A DNA stretch of 64,000 nt, taken from positions 2,914,001 through 2,978,000 of the forward strand of contig NZ_CP117449.1 of NCBI RefSeq assembly GCF_030687835.1, given 5' to 3'. The translations under genes and the position numbers were made by a program. This DNA is from Pseudomonas hefeiensis (lineage in GTDB: Bacteria > Pseudomonadota > Gammaproteobacteria > Pseudomonadales > Pseudomonadaceae). The notes below the pieces were generated by a model. It made no database searches, was not told where the DNA came from, and worked only from the letters and a program-made list of their open reading frames with translations. Shown here in pieces: positions 34,376-41,411 of the stretch (its first letter is position 1; each line of letters opens with the position of its first letter).

Positions 34376-35488
34376 TCAGCCAGTCACCTCCACCCACCGC
34401 TGCTCCCGCGCCGCCAGGCGAATCGCCGCCGCCAGCCGCTCCACTTCCCAGGCCTCTTCAAAATCGGTCCCGTTGCCGCCCTGGCCGGCGAGGGCCATGA
34501 TCAATTCCTGGACCTCCAGGGTCTTCAATTCGTTGTACCCCAACTGATGCCCGGCCGCTGGGCTGAACGCGGCATAGCCTGGCAGCTCCGGGCCGGCCAG
34601 CAGACGTTGGAAGCCCCCATGGCCGACGCGGCACAAGCGCAGTTCATTCAGTCGTTCCTGATCGAACGCCAGGGTGCCGAGCGTGCCGCTGATCTCGAAG
34701 CTCAGGTGGTTCTTGTAGCCGTGCTTGAGCCAACTGCTGCTGACCGTGCCTCGGGCGCCGTTGGCAAAGCGCAGCAGGGCGTGGACCTGGTCATCCACGG
34801 CGATGGCGCGTTGTTCAGTGTTGCCGGCGCTGGCGGGACGCTGGCTGTGTACGGTCTGGCTGTCGGCACACACGGCCGCGACATCGCCCAATAAATGACG
34901 GGCCATGGCCAGCAAATGACTGCCCAGATCCGCCAACGCGCCGCCGGCGTGGGCGGCTTCGCAGCGCCATGACCACGGTGAGGTCGGGTCGGCCATGAAG
35001 TCTTCGCTGAACTCGCCCTGGAAACTGATGATCTGCCCCAGCTCCCCGCGCTGGATCATGTCCCGCGCCCGCTGAATGATCGGATTGTGCTGATAGTTGT
35101 AGCCGACCCGCGTGATCACGCCGGCCGCCTTGGCCGCCCGTTGCATCTGATCAGCCTGTTCGAGGGACACGGCGAGGGGTTTTTCACAATAAACCGGCTT
35201 GCCCGCTGTCAGGGCAGCCATGGCCATCGGGTAATGCAAATGATTGGGAGTGGTGATGGCGATCAGATTGACCTTGGGGTCGTCGATCAGTTGTTGCCAG
35301 TCGCTGTGTGCCGTCTCGAACCCCCAGTTCTGGGCACACTGCCGGGCACGCTGGGGATCGGCATCGGCCAAGGCCGCCAGTTTCAGGTTCAGGGGGAGGT
35401 CGAACACCGCTTTGGCATTATGAAATGCCAAGGCATGGGCACGGCCCATGAAGCCGGTGCCAATCAGACCGATGCCGAGTTCGTGCAT
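34376..35488 (-). CDS. Gfo/Idh/MocA-family dehydrogenase
   Basis: A 370-residue oxidoreductase. N-terminal Rossmann fold GIGLIGTGFMGRAHALAF at about 5-22, conserved YCEKPLA near 100, GYNYQHNP near 130, GGALADLGSHLLAMARHLLG near 185. These enzymes oxidise or reduce sugars, inositols or related polyols with NAD(P)+. A substrate cannot be named. The gene stands alone, with an unusual leader (hairpin and repeated palindromes upstream, listed separately). Confidence 0.9.
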   Translation of the reverse strand: MHELGIGLIGTGFMGRAHALAFHNAKAVFDLPLNLKLAALADADPQRARQCAQNWGFETAHSDWQQLIDDPKVNLIAITTPNHLHYPMAMAALTAGKPVYCEKPLAVSLEQADQMQRAAKAAGVITRVGYNYQHNPIIQRARDMIQRGELGQIISFQGEFSEDFMADPTSPWSWRCEAAHAGGALADLGSHLLAMARHLLGDVAAVCADSQTVHSQRPASAGNTEQRAIAVDDQVHALLRFANGARGTVSSSWLKHGYKNHLSFEISGTLGTLAFDQERLNELRLCRVGHGGFQRLLAGPELPGYAAFSPAAGHQLGYNELKTLEVQELIMALAGQGGNGTDFEEAWEVERLAAAIRLAAREQRWVEVTG

Positions 35489-35491
35489 GAG

Positions 35492-35530
35492 AAAGAGCCC
35501 TTTGAGTTTTTATTTTCAGAAGGGCTCTTT
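35492..35530 (-). promoter_or_regulatory. 11-bp perfect hairpin in the leader of the Gfo/Idh/MocA gene
   Basis: AAAGAGCCCTT at 35492-35502 pairs exactly with AAGGGCTCTTT at 35520-35530 across a 17-base AT-rich loop. It ends four bases before the start codon of the minus-strand gene, so in that mRNA it would cover the ribosome-binding area (AAAGGGCTCTTTCTC before ATG). It could be a translational control element, or a terminator for leftover plus-strand transcription. Confidence 0.6.
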
Positions 35531-35532
35531 AT

Positions 35533-35574
35533 GGAATAAATATTCGCATATTGCAAATATTGGAATAAATATTC
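35533..35574. promoter_or_regulatory. Two copies of palindromic GGAATAAATATTC
   Basis: GGAATAAATATTC occurs at 35533-35545 and again at 35562-35574, 29 bp apart. Each holds the near palindrome GAATA-AA-TATTC. The positions just upstream of the Gfo/Idh/MocA leader hairpin suggest a pair of operator half-sites for an unknown repressor not in this window. Confidence 0.5.
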
Positions 35575-35595
35575 ATTTCGTGGGCACTGAGACCC

Positions 35596-35683
35596 TGTGG
35601 GAGCGGGCTTGCTCGCGAATGGGGTGGATCAGTCAATACAGTGGTGACTGACCTTCCGCATTCGCGAGCAAGCCCGCTCCCAC
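35596..35683. repeat. REP pair (GTGGGAGCGGGCTTGCTCGC family), inverted
   Basis: GTGGGAGCGGGCTTGCTCGC at 35596 faces GCGAGCAAGCCCGCTCCCAC ending at 35683. It is a typical fluorescent-Pseudomonas REP doublet between the Gfo/Idh/MocA gene and the SDR gene. Confidence 0.93.
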
Positions 35684-35696
35684 AAGTGGAACATCA

Positions 35697-36464
35697 TCAG
35701 GAGAGGAAACCCCCATCCACATTCAGGGACACACCCGTGGTATAGCTGGACGCATCACTGGCCAGGTACAGCACCGCGCCGGCCATTTCGCTTGGATCGG
35801 CCACACGCTTGAGCGGGATCTGCGCCAGGGCGGTTTTCAGGATCGCATCGTTCTTGACCAGCGCCGAGGCGAACTTGGTGTCGGTCAGGCCCGGCAGCAA
35901 GGCGTTGCAGCGGATGCCGAATTGCGCGCATTCCTTGGCGAACACCTTGGTCATGTTGATCACCGCGGCTTTGGTCACCGAATAGATGCCCTGGAAGATC
36001 CCCGGCGATATGCCGTTGATTGATGCAACGTTGATGATGCTGCCACCACCGTTCTCGCGCATCAGCTTGCCGGCTTCCACCGACATGAAGAAATAGCCGC
36101 GAATGTTCACGTCGACGGTTTTCTGGAACGCCCCCAGATCGGTGTCCAGCACGTTGCAGAACTGCGGGTTGGTGGCGGCGTTGTTCACCAGGATGTCCAG
36201 GCGCCCGAACTGCTCGCGGATACCGGCGAATACCTGGCTGATCTGCTCCATTTCACCGATGTGGCAGGCAATGGCGGTCGCTTTGCCGCCAGCGGAGATG
36301 ATGGCGTCGGCCACGTGCTGGCAACCCTCGAGTTTGCGGCTCGAGACGATCACATGGGCACCTTGCTGGGCCAGCAGTTTGGCGATGGCCTCGCCGATGC
36401 CGCGGCTGGCGCCGGAAACGAAAGCGATTTTACCGTCGAGGTCGAACAACTGAGTCTTGGACAT
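35697..36464 (-). CDS. Short-chain dehydrogenase/reductase (SDR)
   Basis: A 255-residue classical SDR. Cofactor motif SGASRGIGEAIA at about 18-29, NNAA near 90, active-site Ser in INVASINGIS, and YSVTK as the YxxxK pair, then GIRCNALLPGLTDTKF. It oxidises or reduces a hydroxyl/keto group with NAD(P). It is co-directional with and 24 bp downstream of a kinase-like gene, an arrangement often seen with acyl-CoA metabolism genes. Confidence 0.92.
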   Translation of the reverse strand: MSKTQLFDLDGKIAFVSGASRGIGEAIAKLLAQQGAHVIVSSRKLEGCQHVADAIISAGGKATAIACHIGEMEQISQVFAGIREQFGRLDILVNNAATNPQFCNVLDTDLGAFQKTVDVNIRGYFFMSVEAGKLMRENGGGSIINVASINGISPGIFQGIYSVTKAAVINMTKVFAKECAQFGIRCNALLPGLTDTKFASALVKNDAILKTALAQIPLKRVADPSEMAGAVLYLASDASSYTTGVSLNVDGGFLS

Positions 36465-36488
36465 GCTGTTTCCTTGTTATAGAGGCGC

Positions 36489-37556
36489 TCAGAGCGTGGA
36501 TTTGTTGATGACCTGCAGGCTCATCTGCTCCAGCAGTTTGTTCATCTGAACGAACTGCGCGAAGCGTTTGTCCTGGGTCTGGCCGTGGAAGAAGCGGTAG
36601 TAGATCTGCTGGACGATGCCGGCGAGGCGGAACAGGCCGTAGGTGTAATAGAAGTCGAAATTGTCGATGCGGATTCCGGCGCGTTCGGCGTAGTAATCGA
36701 CGAACTCGCGACGCGTCAGCATGCCCGGTGCATGGCTCGGTTGGCGGCGCATCAGTTGCACCGGTGCCGGGTCGCCGGCTTCGATCCAGTAGGCGAGGCT
36801 ATTACCCAGGTCCATCAGCGGGTCGCCAAGGGTGGTCAGTTCCCAGTCCAGCACGCCGATGATCTGCATCGGGTTCTCTGGGTCGAGGATCACGTTGTCG
36901 AAGCGGTAGTCGTTGTGGACGATGCTGGAGGTGGGGTGGTCGGCAGGCATTTTCTCGTTGAGCCAGGCCTTGACCGCCTCCCATTTCGGCGCGTCCGGGG
37001 TCAGGGCTTTTTCGTAACGGTCGCTCCAGCCACGGATCTGTCGGGCCACGTAGCCTTCGGGTTTGCCCAGGTCGGCCAGGCCGCAGGCCTTGTAGTCGAC
37101 CTGGTGCAGTTCGACGAGCCGGTCGATGAAACTCTTGCACAGGGCTTCGGTACGGGCAGCGTCAAAACCCAGTTCCGGCGGCAGGTCGGAGCGCAGGATG
37201 ATGCCCTTGACCCGCTCCATCACGTAGAACTCGGCGCCCATCACCGACTCGTCGGTGCAGTGCACGTAGGCTTTCGGGCAATACGGAAAACCTTCGCGCA
37301 ACTGATTGAGGATGCGGAACTCACGACCCATGTCGTGGGCGGACTTGGCTTTATGGCCGAACGGCGGACGCCGCAGGACGAATTCCTGTTCAGGGTATTC
37401 CAGCAGGTAAGTCAGGTTCGACGCGCCACCGGGAAACTGGCTGATCTGCGGCGTACCGGTGAGGCCTGGAATGTGGGCCTTGAGGTACGGGTCGATCAGA
37501 CTGGCATCGAGTTCTTCACCGTCGCGGACACGGGTGGACTGATCAGTAAACGCCAT
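36489..37556 (-). CDS. APH-fold phosphotransferase (ACAD10/11-type kinase-like protein)
   Basis: A 355-residue aminoglycoside-phosphotransferase-fold protein. FPGGASNLTYLLEYPEQEFV (nucleotide loop), VLRRPPFGHKAKSAHDMGRE, catalytic loop HNDYRFDNVILD and metal-binding LDWELTTLGDPLMDLG. Bacterial relatives resemble the N-terminal kinase domain of ACAD10/ACAD11, which phosphorylates 4-hydroxyacyl-CoAs. With the SDR downstream, a role in fatty or hydroxy-acid breakdown is likely, not antibiotic resistance. Confidence 0.88.
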   Translation of the reverse strand: MAFTDQSTRVRDGEELDASLIDPYLKAHIPGLTGTPQISQFPGGASNLTYLLEYPEQEFVLRRPPFGHKAKSAHDMGREFRILNQLREGFPYCPKAYVHCTDESVMGAEFYVMERVKGIILRSDLPPELGFDAARTEALCKSFIDRLVELHQVDYKACGLADLGKPEGYVARQIRGWSDRYEKALTPDAPKWEAVKAWLNEKMPADHPTSSIVHNDYRFDNVILDPENPMQIIGVLDWELTTLGDPLMDLGNSLAYWIEAGDPAPVQLMRRQPSHAPGMLTRREFVDYYAERAGIRIDNFDFYYTYGLFRLAGIVQQIYYRFFHGQTQDKRFAQFVQMNKLLEQMSLQVINKSTL

Positions 37557-37736
37557 GCTTATCCCTTCTGCTTATTTTGGAGGCCATCGATCATTGGCTA
37601 ATCTAATGGCAGGTGAAAGGCGTCACAAGCTCGCCAAGGTCTTATAGGTTAGCGTGTTGCAGGATAATCAGCGGGCCTGATGCCGGGTGGATGAGCTATG
37701 GTTTGAGCGTCTGTCGCTTTTCAGGGAGCCATCGCG

Positions 37737-38132
37737 ATGGGATGCCCGCAAGTCTGTGGTACCGCAACCTTGCAATGCAGTTTCGGCGCGGCCCCGGCGG
37801 TGCTCAATGTGCTGCCGGTCAATCGGCTGCTGACCGGCGGGATGCCGGCGGCGAATATCATGGATCACATTCCTCTGGTGAACATCACCACATTCGGCAT
37901 GTGTCAAAGCCTGGCTAACCCGACCGTCGCCGCCGCGACTGCCGCGGCATTGGGCGTGCTGACACCCATGCCGTGCATTCCCGCCACCGCGACGCCCTGG
38001 ATCCCCGGCGGCCCACCGACCTTGCTGCTGGGCAACATGCCGGCCATCGATGCCAACAGTACCCTGATGTGTACCTGGGCCGGGGTGATCAAGGTCGTCG
38101 TGCCGGGGCAGGTGCAGATGTTGATTCCCTGA
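37737..38132 (+). CDS. PAAR-like protein, DUF4280-type
   Basis: A 131-residue cysteine-containing protein. MGCPQVCGTATLQCSFG is the DUF4280 start; INITTFGMCQSLANP-like residues (here VNITTFGMCQSLANP), PMPCIPATATPW and NSTLMCTWAGVIKV follow. DUF4280 proteins are PAAR-like and sit near vgrG genes, where they are thought to cap the VgrG spike of T6SS. It lies at the edge of the T6SS cluster, convergent with the MORN-repeat gene. No toxin domain is fused to it. Confidence 0.85.
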   Translation: MGCPQVCGTATLQCSFGAAPAVLNVLPVNRLLTGGMPAANIMDHIPLVNITTFGMCQSLANPTVAAATAAALGVLTPMPCIPATATPWIPGGPPTLLLGNMPAIDANSTLMCTWAGVIKVVVPGQVQMLIP

Positions 38133-38175
38133 CGGGCGTGAGGTGGACGCAGGCTTGCTGCCCACCGCGATCTCC

Positions 38176-38268
38176 CTGTGGGAGCGGGCTTGCTCGCGAA
38201 GAGGCCGGTACATTCAGTACTGAATGTCGACTGTTAGGCCGCTTTCGCGAGCAAGCCCGCTCCCACAC
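38176..38268. repeat. REP pair (GTGGGAGCGGGCTTGCTCGC family), inverted
   Basis: CTGTGGGAGCGGGCTTGCTC at 38176 and TTCGCGAGCAAGCCCGCTCC ending in CAC at 38268 form an inverted REP doublet in the convergent gap between the DUF4280 gene and the MORN-repeat gene. Confidence 0.93.
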
Positions 38269-38328
38269 TGGGTCTTCAGTGGACTCAAGTTTTGTGTTTG
38301 CCCCAAATCTCTTGTTGGAGTGGGGTGT

Positions 38329-38871
38329 TCAGGCTTGTGCCGGATCATTCCAGCGCCTGAACCACCAGCGCACCCTGGAGATCGGCTTGCCGTCGGCGTC
38401 CAGTGGTCGACCGTCTTCAGCGTAGGCGTGTGTCGGTTCCAGCAGTTGGCCGTTGAGGTAGCGGGCGTCGACGGCGGGCTTGCCATTGGGGTGCATGCGT
38501 CGATAACGACCGTCACGTACACCGTCACGATAGAACTCTGACTCGGCCAGTTGCCCGTCGGGAAAATAGTTGTTCGCTTCACCGTGCAGCAACCCACCCC
38601 GATAAGTGGCCTGGCGCTGCAGCCCGCCTTCGGCGGCGTAAAAACTCGCCACGCCCTGCAGTTTGCCTTTGACGAAGGGCAACACTGCCGAGACTTTGCC
38701 GTTGGGGTGATACAGCGTGCTGGTGCCTTGCAGCTCACCTTGCTGATAGTTGAGTTTCGCTTGCGGGCGCTGGGCCTCCTCAATCTGCAGCGGGCCGTTG
38801 AGGTGGCCGTCGACCAGTTGCCCGCTCAGGTGACTGTCGCCACGCTCCACGTCGAGTTTTTTCGAGGTCAT
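38329..38871 (-). CDS. MORN-repeat (YwqK-like) protein linked to vgrG
   Basis: A 180-residue protein with at least five imperfect MORN-like repeats (GHLNGPLQIEE, GELQGTSTLYHPNGK, GKLQGVASFYAAEGG, GLLHGEANNYFPDGQ, GVRDGRYRRMHPNGK). I chose the ATG at 38869-38871, seven bases after GGGAG; a GTG at 38877 is too close. It begins 13 bp after vgrG ends and is probably co-transcribed with it. Relatives are often named YwqK-family antitoxin. In this place it may be an adaptor, effector or immunity factor of the VgrG, but the sequence alone does not decide. Confidence 0.75.
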   Translation of the reverse strand: MTSKKLDVERGDSHLSGQLVDGHLNGPLQIEEAQRPQAKLNYQQGELQGTSTLYHPNGKVSAVLPFVKGKLQGVASFYAAEGGLQRQATYRGGLLHGEANNYFPDGQLAESEFYRDGVRDGRYRRMHPNGKPAVDARYLNGQLLEPTHAYAEDGRPLDADGKPISRVRWWFRRWNDPAQA

Positions 38872-38884
38872 TGGCACGCTCCCG

Positions 38885-40894
38885 TCAGTTGACCTTCACC
38901 AGGCCGCCCTTGATGGTCAGCATGCCGCCGCCGTCCACGGTCTGTTCGGCGGCGGCCTTGTTCAACAGGCTGATGCCGGCGTCGTTGGTCAGGGTCGTGC
39001 CGGCCTTGTTTTCCAATGATGTACCTGCCTGGTTGCTCAGGGCGGTTCCAGCCTTCTGGCTGATGGAGGTGCTGGCCTGGGCCGCGAGGTCCGCACCGCT
39101 CTTGATCGCGAAGCTACCGCCGCTTTGCAGGGTCAGGGTGCCACTGACCTTGATGGTCAGGTTGCCGTCCACCGTCAGCTCATAGTTACCGCTGACCTTG
39201 TGCGCGTAGTTGCCCCCGGTGCTGTGGTTCTGGTCAGAACCCACGGTGACGGTGCGGGTGTCCTTGACATCGAGGCTGTCGCTGCCGGTCTGGATGGTCA
39301 CGCTGCGTTTGCCTTTTTCCAGGGTGACGGTTTCGTCGCCTTCCTTGACCGTGCGAGTGCGAGCATTCTGCACCGTGAGGGTTTCATCGTGACCGACCGT
39401 GGCGGTGGTGTCGTTGAGCACGTTGATGTTGAAGTCTTTCTGGGCTTGGAGAAAAACCTCCTCGGCGTCCTTCTTGTCCTCGAAGCGCAATTCGTTGAAA
39501 CCGCCGCCGCCCTTGGACGAGTTGGTCTTGATCCCGGACTGGGTCTGGTTGGCCGGCAGTGCGTAAGGCAGGGCGTTGTCGCCGTTGTAGACACAACCGG
39601 TCACCAGTGGCCGGTCGGGGTCGCCGTCGATGAAGGTGACGATGACTTCCTGGCCGATACGCGGCACGAACTGCATGCCAAAACCCTTGCCGCTCCAGGG
39701 CAAAACCACACGAACCCAGCAGGATGAGCTTTCGTCGTTCTTGCCGGTGCGGTCCCAGGGGAACTGCAACTTGATCCGTCCGTATTCATCGGTCCAGATT
39801 TCTTCGCCGGCCTTGCCCACCACCAGTGCGGTCTGGGTGTGCATGCGCGGTTTTGGCGTGAGGCGGGGCGGTCGATAAGTCGTGGCCTTGGGAATCGCCT
39901 CGAAGCGGTTTCGGTAGCTGTCGTGGCTGGCTTCGTGGCTGACCGAGGTCACCACCCAATCGATATTCAGCGTCGAGTCTTCATGGCCGGCGAGGGTGAA
40001 CCAATACCCCGGCACCAGCCAGCGGCAGTCGCTTTCGCCAACAAAACGCTTTTCCTGACTGCGCAGGCCGTCCACTCGCTGTTTGGTCAGTGCATCGCCC
40101 TGGGCCTTGGCGGTATAGCCGCCTGGATGCTCGTATATCGAACTCGGCCCGGCAACGGCTTCGGCCTGGCTGTAGAGCGACGTGGTCGGTGTGGTGAATT
40201 CATAATCGGTCGCCTGGTAAACCCCGGCCACCGCTTGCAGGCACACCTGGCCTGAACGGACACCGTGCAGTTCTCGATCCCCCATTTTCTGCCCGAGATA
40301 ATTCACCGTCGGGCCATTGGGGATGGGCTCGAAGGCGTCGTTGCTGTCGGCCAGTACCAGCGTGTGCTTACCGTCTTCATGGCTGAAGAACCAGAAAATC
40401 CCGTCTTCCTCCAGCAGACGCGAGACGAAGGCCAGGTCGGTTTCGCCGTATTGCACGCAGTACTCGCGGGGTGTGTAGCTGCCGCTGAGCTTGAGCTGGA
40501 AGTCGGTGAAACCGTGGGCCTTGAAAATCGTGGTGACGATGTCCGAAGTGGCAAGGTTCTGAAACACCCGGTTGTTGCTCGCCAGGGTCAGCCACCAAAG
40601 CCATGGGCGCAGTAAAAGTTGATAGCGTTCGGCGGTAGCGTCGGCGGGGAGCTGACGGATTTCCGCAACCAGACAGTCCAGCAGGCGCAACAAGGCGTCT
40701 TTGTGCAGCGTCATGGTGACATGGCTGGCGATAGCGCTGGTGAGGGTCAGCGAAGGGCCGTCGTTGATGCCGTTGAGAATATGCGAGCCCAACGCATTGA
40801 GGCTCTCTTCGCCGGACAGCGATTCCGGATACAGCGCCGACAGCGTGGCGGCGGTGAGGGAAAGGGTGGTGTTGCTGTCGGTGGAGCGGGGCAT
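38885..40894 (-). CDS. vgrG: T6SS spike protein VgrG (TssI)
   Basis: A 669-residue VgrG. The N-terminal gp27-like part includes YGETDLAFVSRLLEEDGIFW and FFSHEDGKHTLVLAD. The gp5-like OB fold has EIWTDEYGRIKLQFPWDR, WVRVVLPWSGKGFGMQFVPR and IGQEVIVTFIDGDPDRPLV. The needle of short repeats (TVGHDETLTVQNARTRTVKE...) ends in a string of TSISQKAGTAL-type heptads. There is no evolved C-terminal effector. It forms the trimeric puncturing tip that rides on Hcp. Start ATG at 40894 follows GAGG. Confidence 0.95.
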   Translation of the reverse strand: MPRSTDSNTTLSLTAATLSALYPESLSGEESLNALGSHILNGINDGPSLTLTSAIASHVTMTLHKDALLRLLDCLVAEIRQLPADATAERYQLLLRPWLWWLTLASNNRVFQNLATSDIVTTIFKAHGFTDFQLKLSGSYTPREYCVQYGETDLAFVSRLLEEDGIFWFFSHEDGKHTLVLADSNDAFEPIPNGPTVNYLGQKMGDRELHGVRSGQVCLQAVAGVYQATDYEFTTPTTSLYSQAEAVAGPSSIYEHPGGYTAKAQGDALTKQRVDGLRSQEKRFVGESDCRWLVPGYWFTLAGHEDSTLNIDWVVTSVSHEASHDSYRNRFEAIPKATTYRPPRLTPKPRMHTQTALVVGKAGEEIWTDEYGRIKLQFPWDRTGKNDESSSCWVRVVLPWSGKGFGMQFVPRIGQEVIVTFIDGDPDRPLVTGCVYNGDNALPYALPANQTQSGIKTNSSKGGGGFNELRFEDKKDAEEVFLQAQKDFNINVLNDTTATVGHDETLTVQNARTRTVKEGDETVTLEKGKRSVTIQTGSDSLDVKDTRTVTVGSDQNHSTGGNYAHKVSGNYELTVDGNLTIKVSGTLTLQSGGSFAIKSGADLAAQASTSISQKAGTALSNQAGTSLENKAGTTLTNDAGISLLNKAAAEQTVDGGGMLTIKGGLVKVN

Positions 40895-40912
40895 TGATTA
40901 TCCTCAGCGCCT

Positions 40913-41356
40913 TTAAATATCGTCAGGAAACCCTTCGACCGGGCCTGCCCATAAACATGACTCAACCGGGAAAGGAACATTGTCCAGTTGATTGGTATTG
41001 ACCCCAATGCGTTGAGCGCAAATTTTGTCAGGCTCGCCAACTTTTTTAATCTTGATGAATCCGCTATTTACGTAATCATCCACTTTCTTCATCTGTTTTG
41101 GTTTTATCCATGCGAGGTTGAAATACAAAACATAGACTTCTGACAGTTTGCTAATGCCGAGTTTTTCTTTTTTCTCTCGTATTTCAGACGGTGGTATGGT
41201 CGTTAAATAGAAACCTTCGTCATGCTGCTTTTTGAACCAGGCCCACTTTTGAGGCTGATTCATCGTGCATTTCCACTCCCTGACGGCGGGGGTGCCGATT
41301 TGATTATCAGTGATGGATTTGGCCGCTGACTGGGTGGTGTAGTGATAGAACTTCAT
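40913..41356 (-). CDS. HYD1-like candidate ADP-ribosyltransferase inside the T6SS cluster
   Basis: A 147-residue protein, start ATG at 41356 behind GGAG. The N-terminus MKFYHYTTQSAAKSITDNQ has the H-Y-T motif that opens HYD1-type ADP-ribosyltransferase-like toxins, followed by KKQHDEGFYLTTIPPSE, matching the second conserved G-x-Y-x-T strand. The codons are much more A/T-rich than the neighbours clpV and vgrG, suggesting later arrival. It lies between clpV and vgrG, 18 bp upstream of vgrG, a place used for T6SS cargo. No immunity gene is evident beside it. The family call rests on short motifs. Confidence 0.6.
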   Translation of the reverse strand: MKFYHYTTQSAAKSITDNQIGTPAVREWKCTMNQPQKWAWFKKQHDEGFYLTTIPPSEIREKKEKLGISKLSEVYVLYFNLAWIKPKQMKKVDDYVNSGFIKIKKVGEPDKICAQRIGVNTNQLDNVPFPVESCLWAGPVEGFPDDI

Positions 41357-41411
41357 AAGGGCTCCGGTCCAACTCAGAAAGTCTTAACAGGCGATGAACG
41401 ACGACGGTTTG

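Noticed and set aside
36489..37556. Aminoglycoside resistance kinase
   Set aside because: It has the APH fold, but its sequence and SDR neighbour fit the ACAD10/11-type acyl-CoA kinase branch.
38329..38871. YwqK-type toxin-antitoxin antitoxin
   Set aside because: The name exists for relatives, but no toxin partner is present and the gene follows vgrG, so a T6SS-linked role is more likely.
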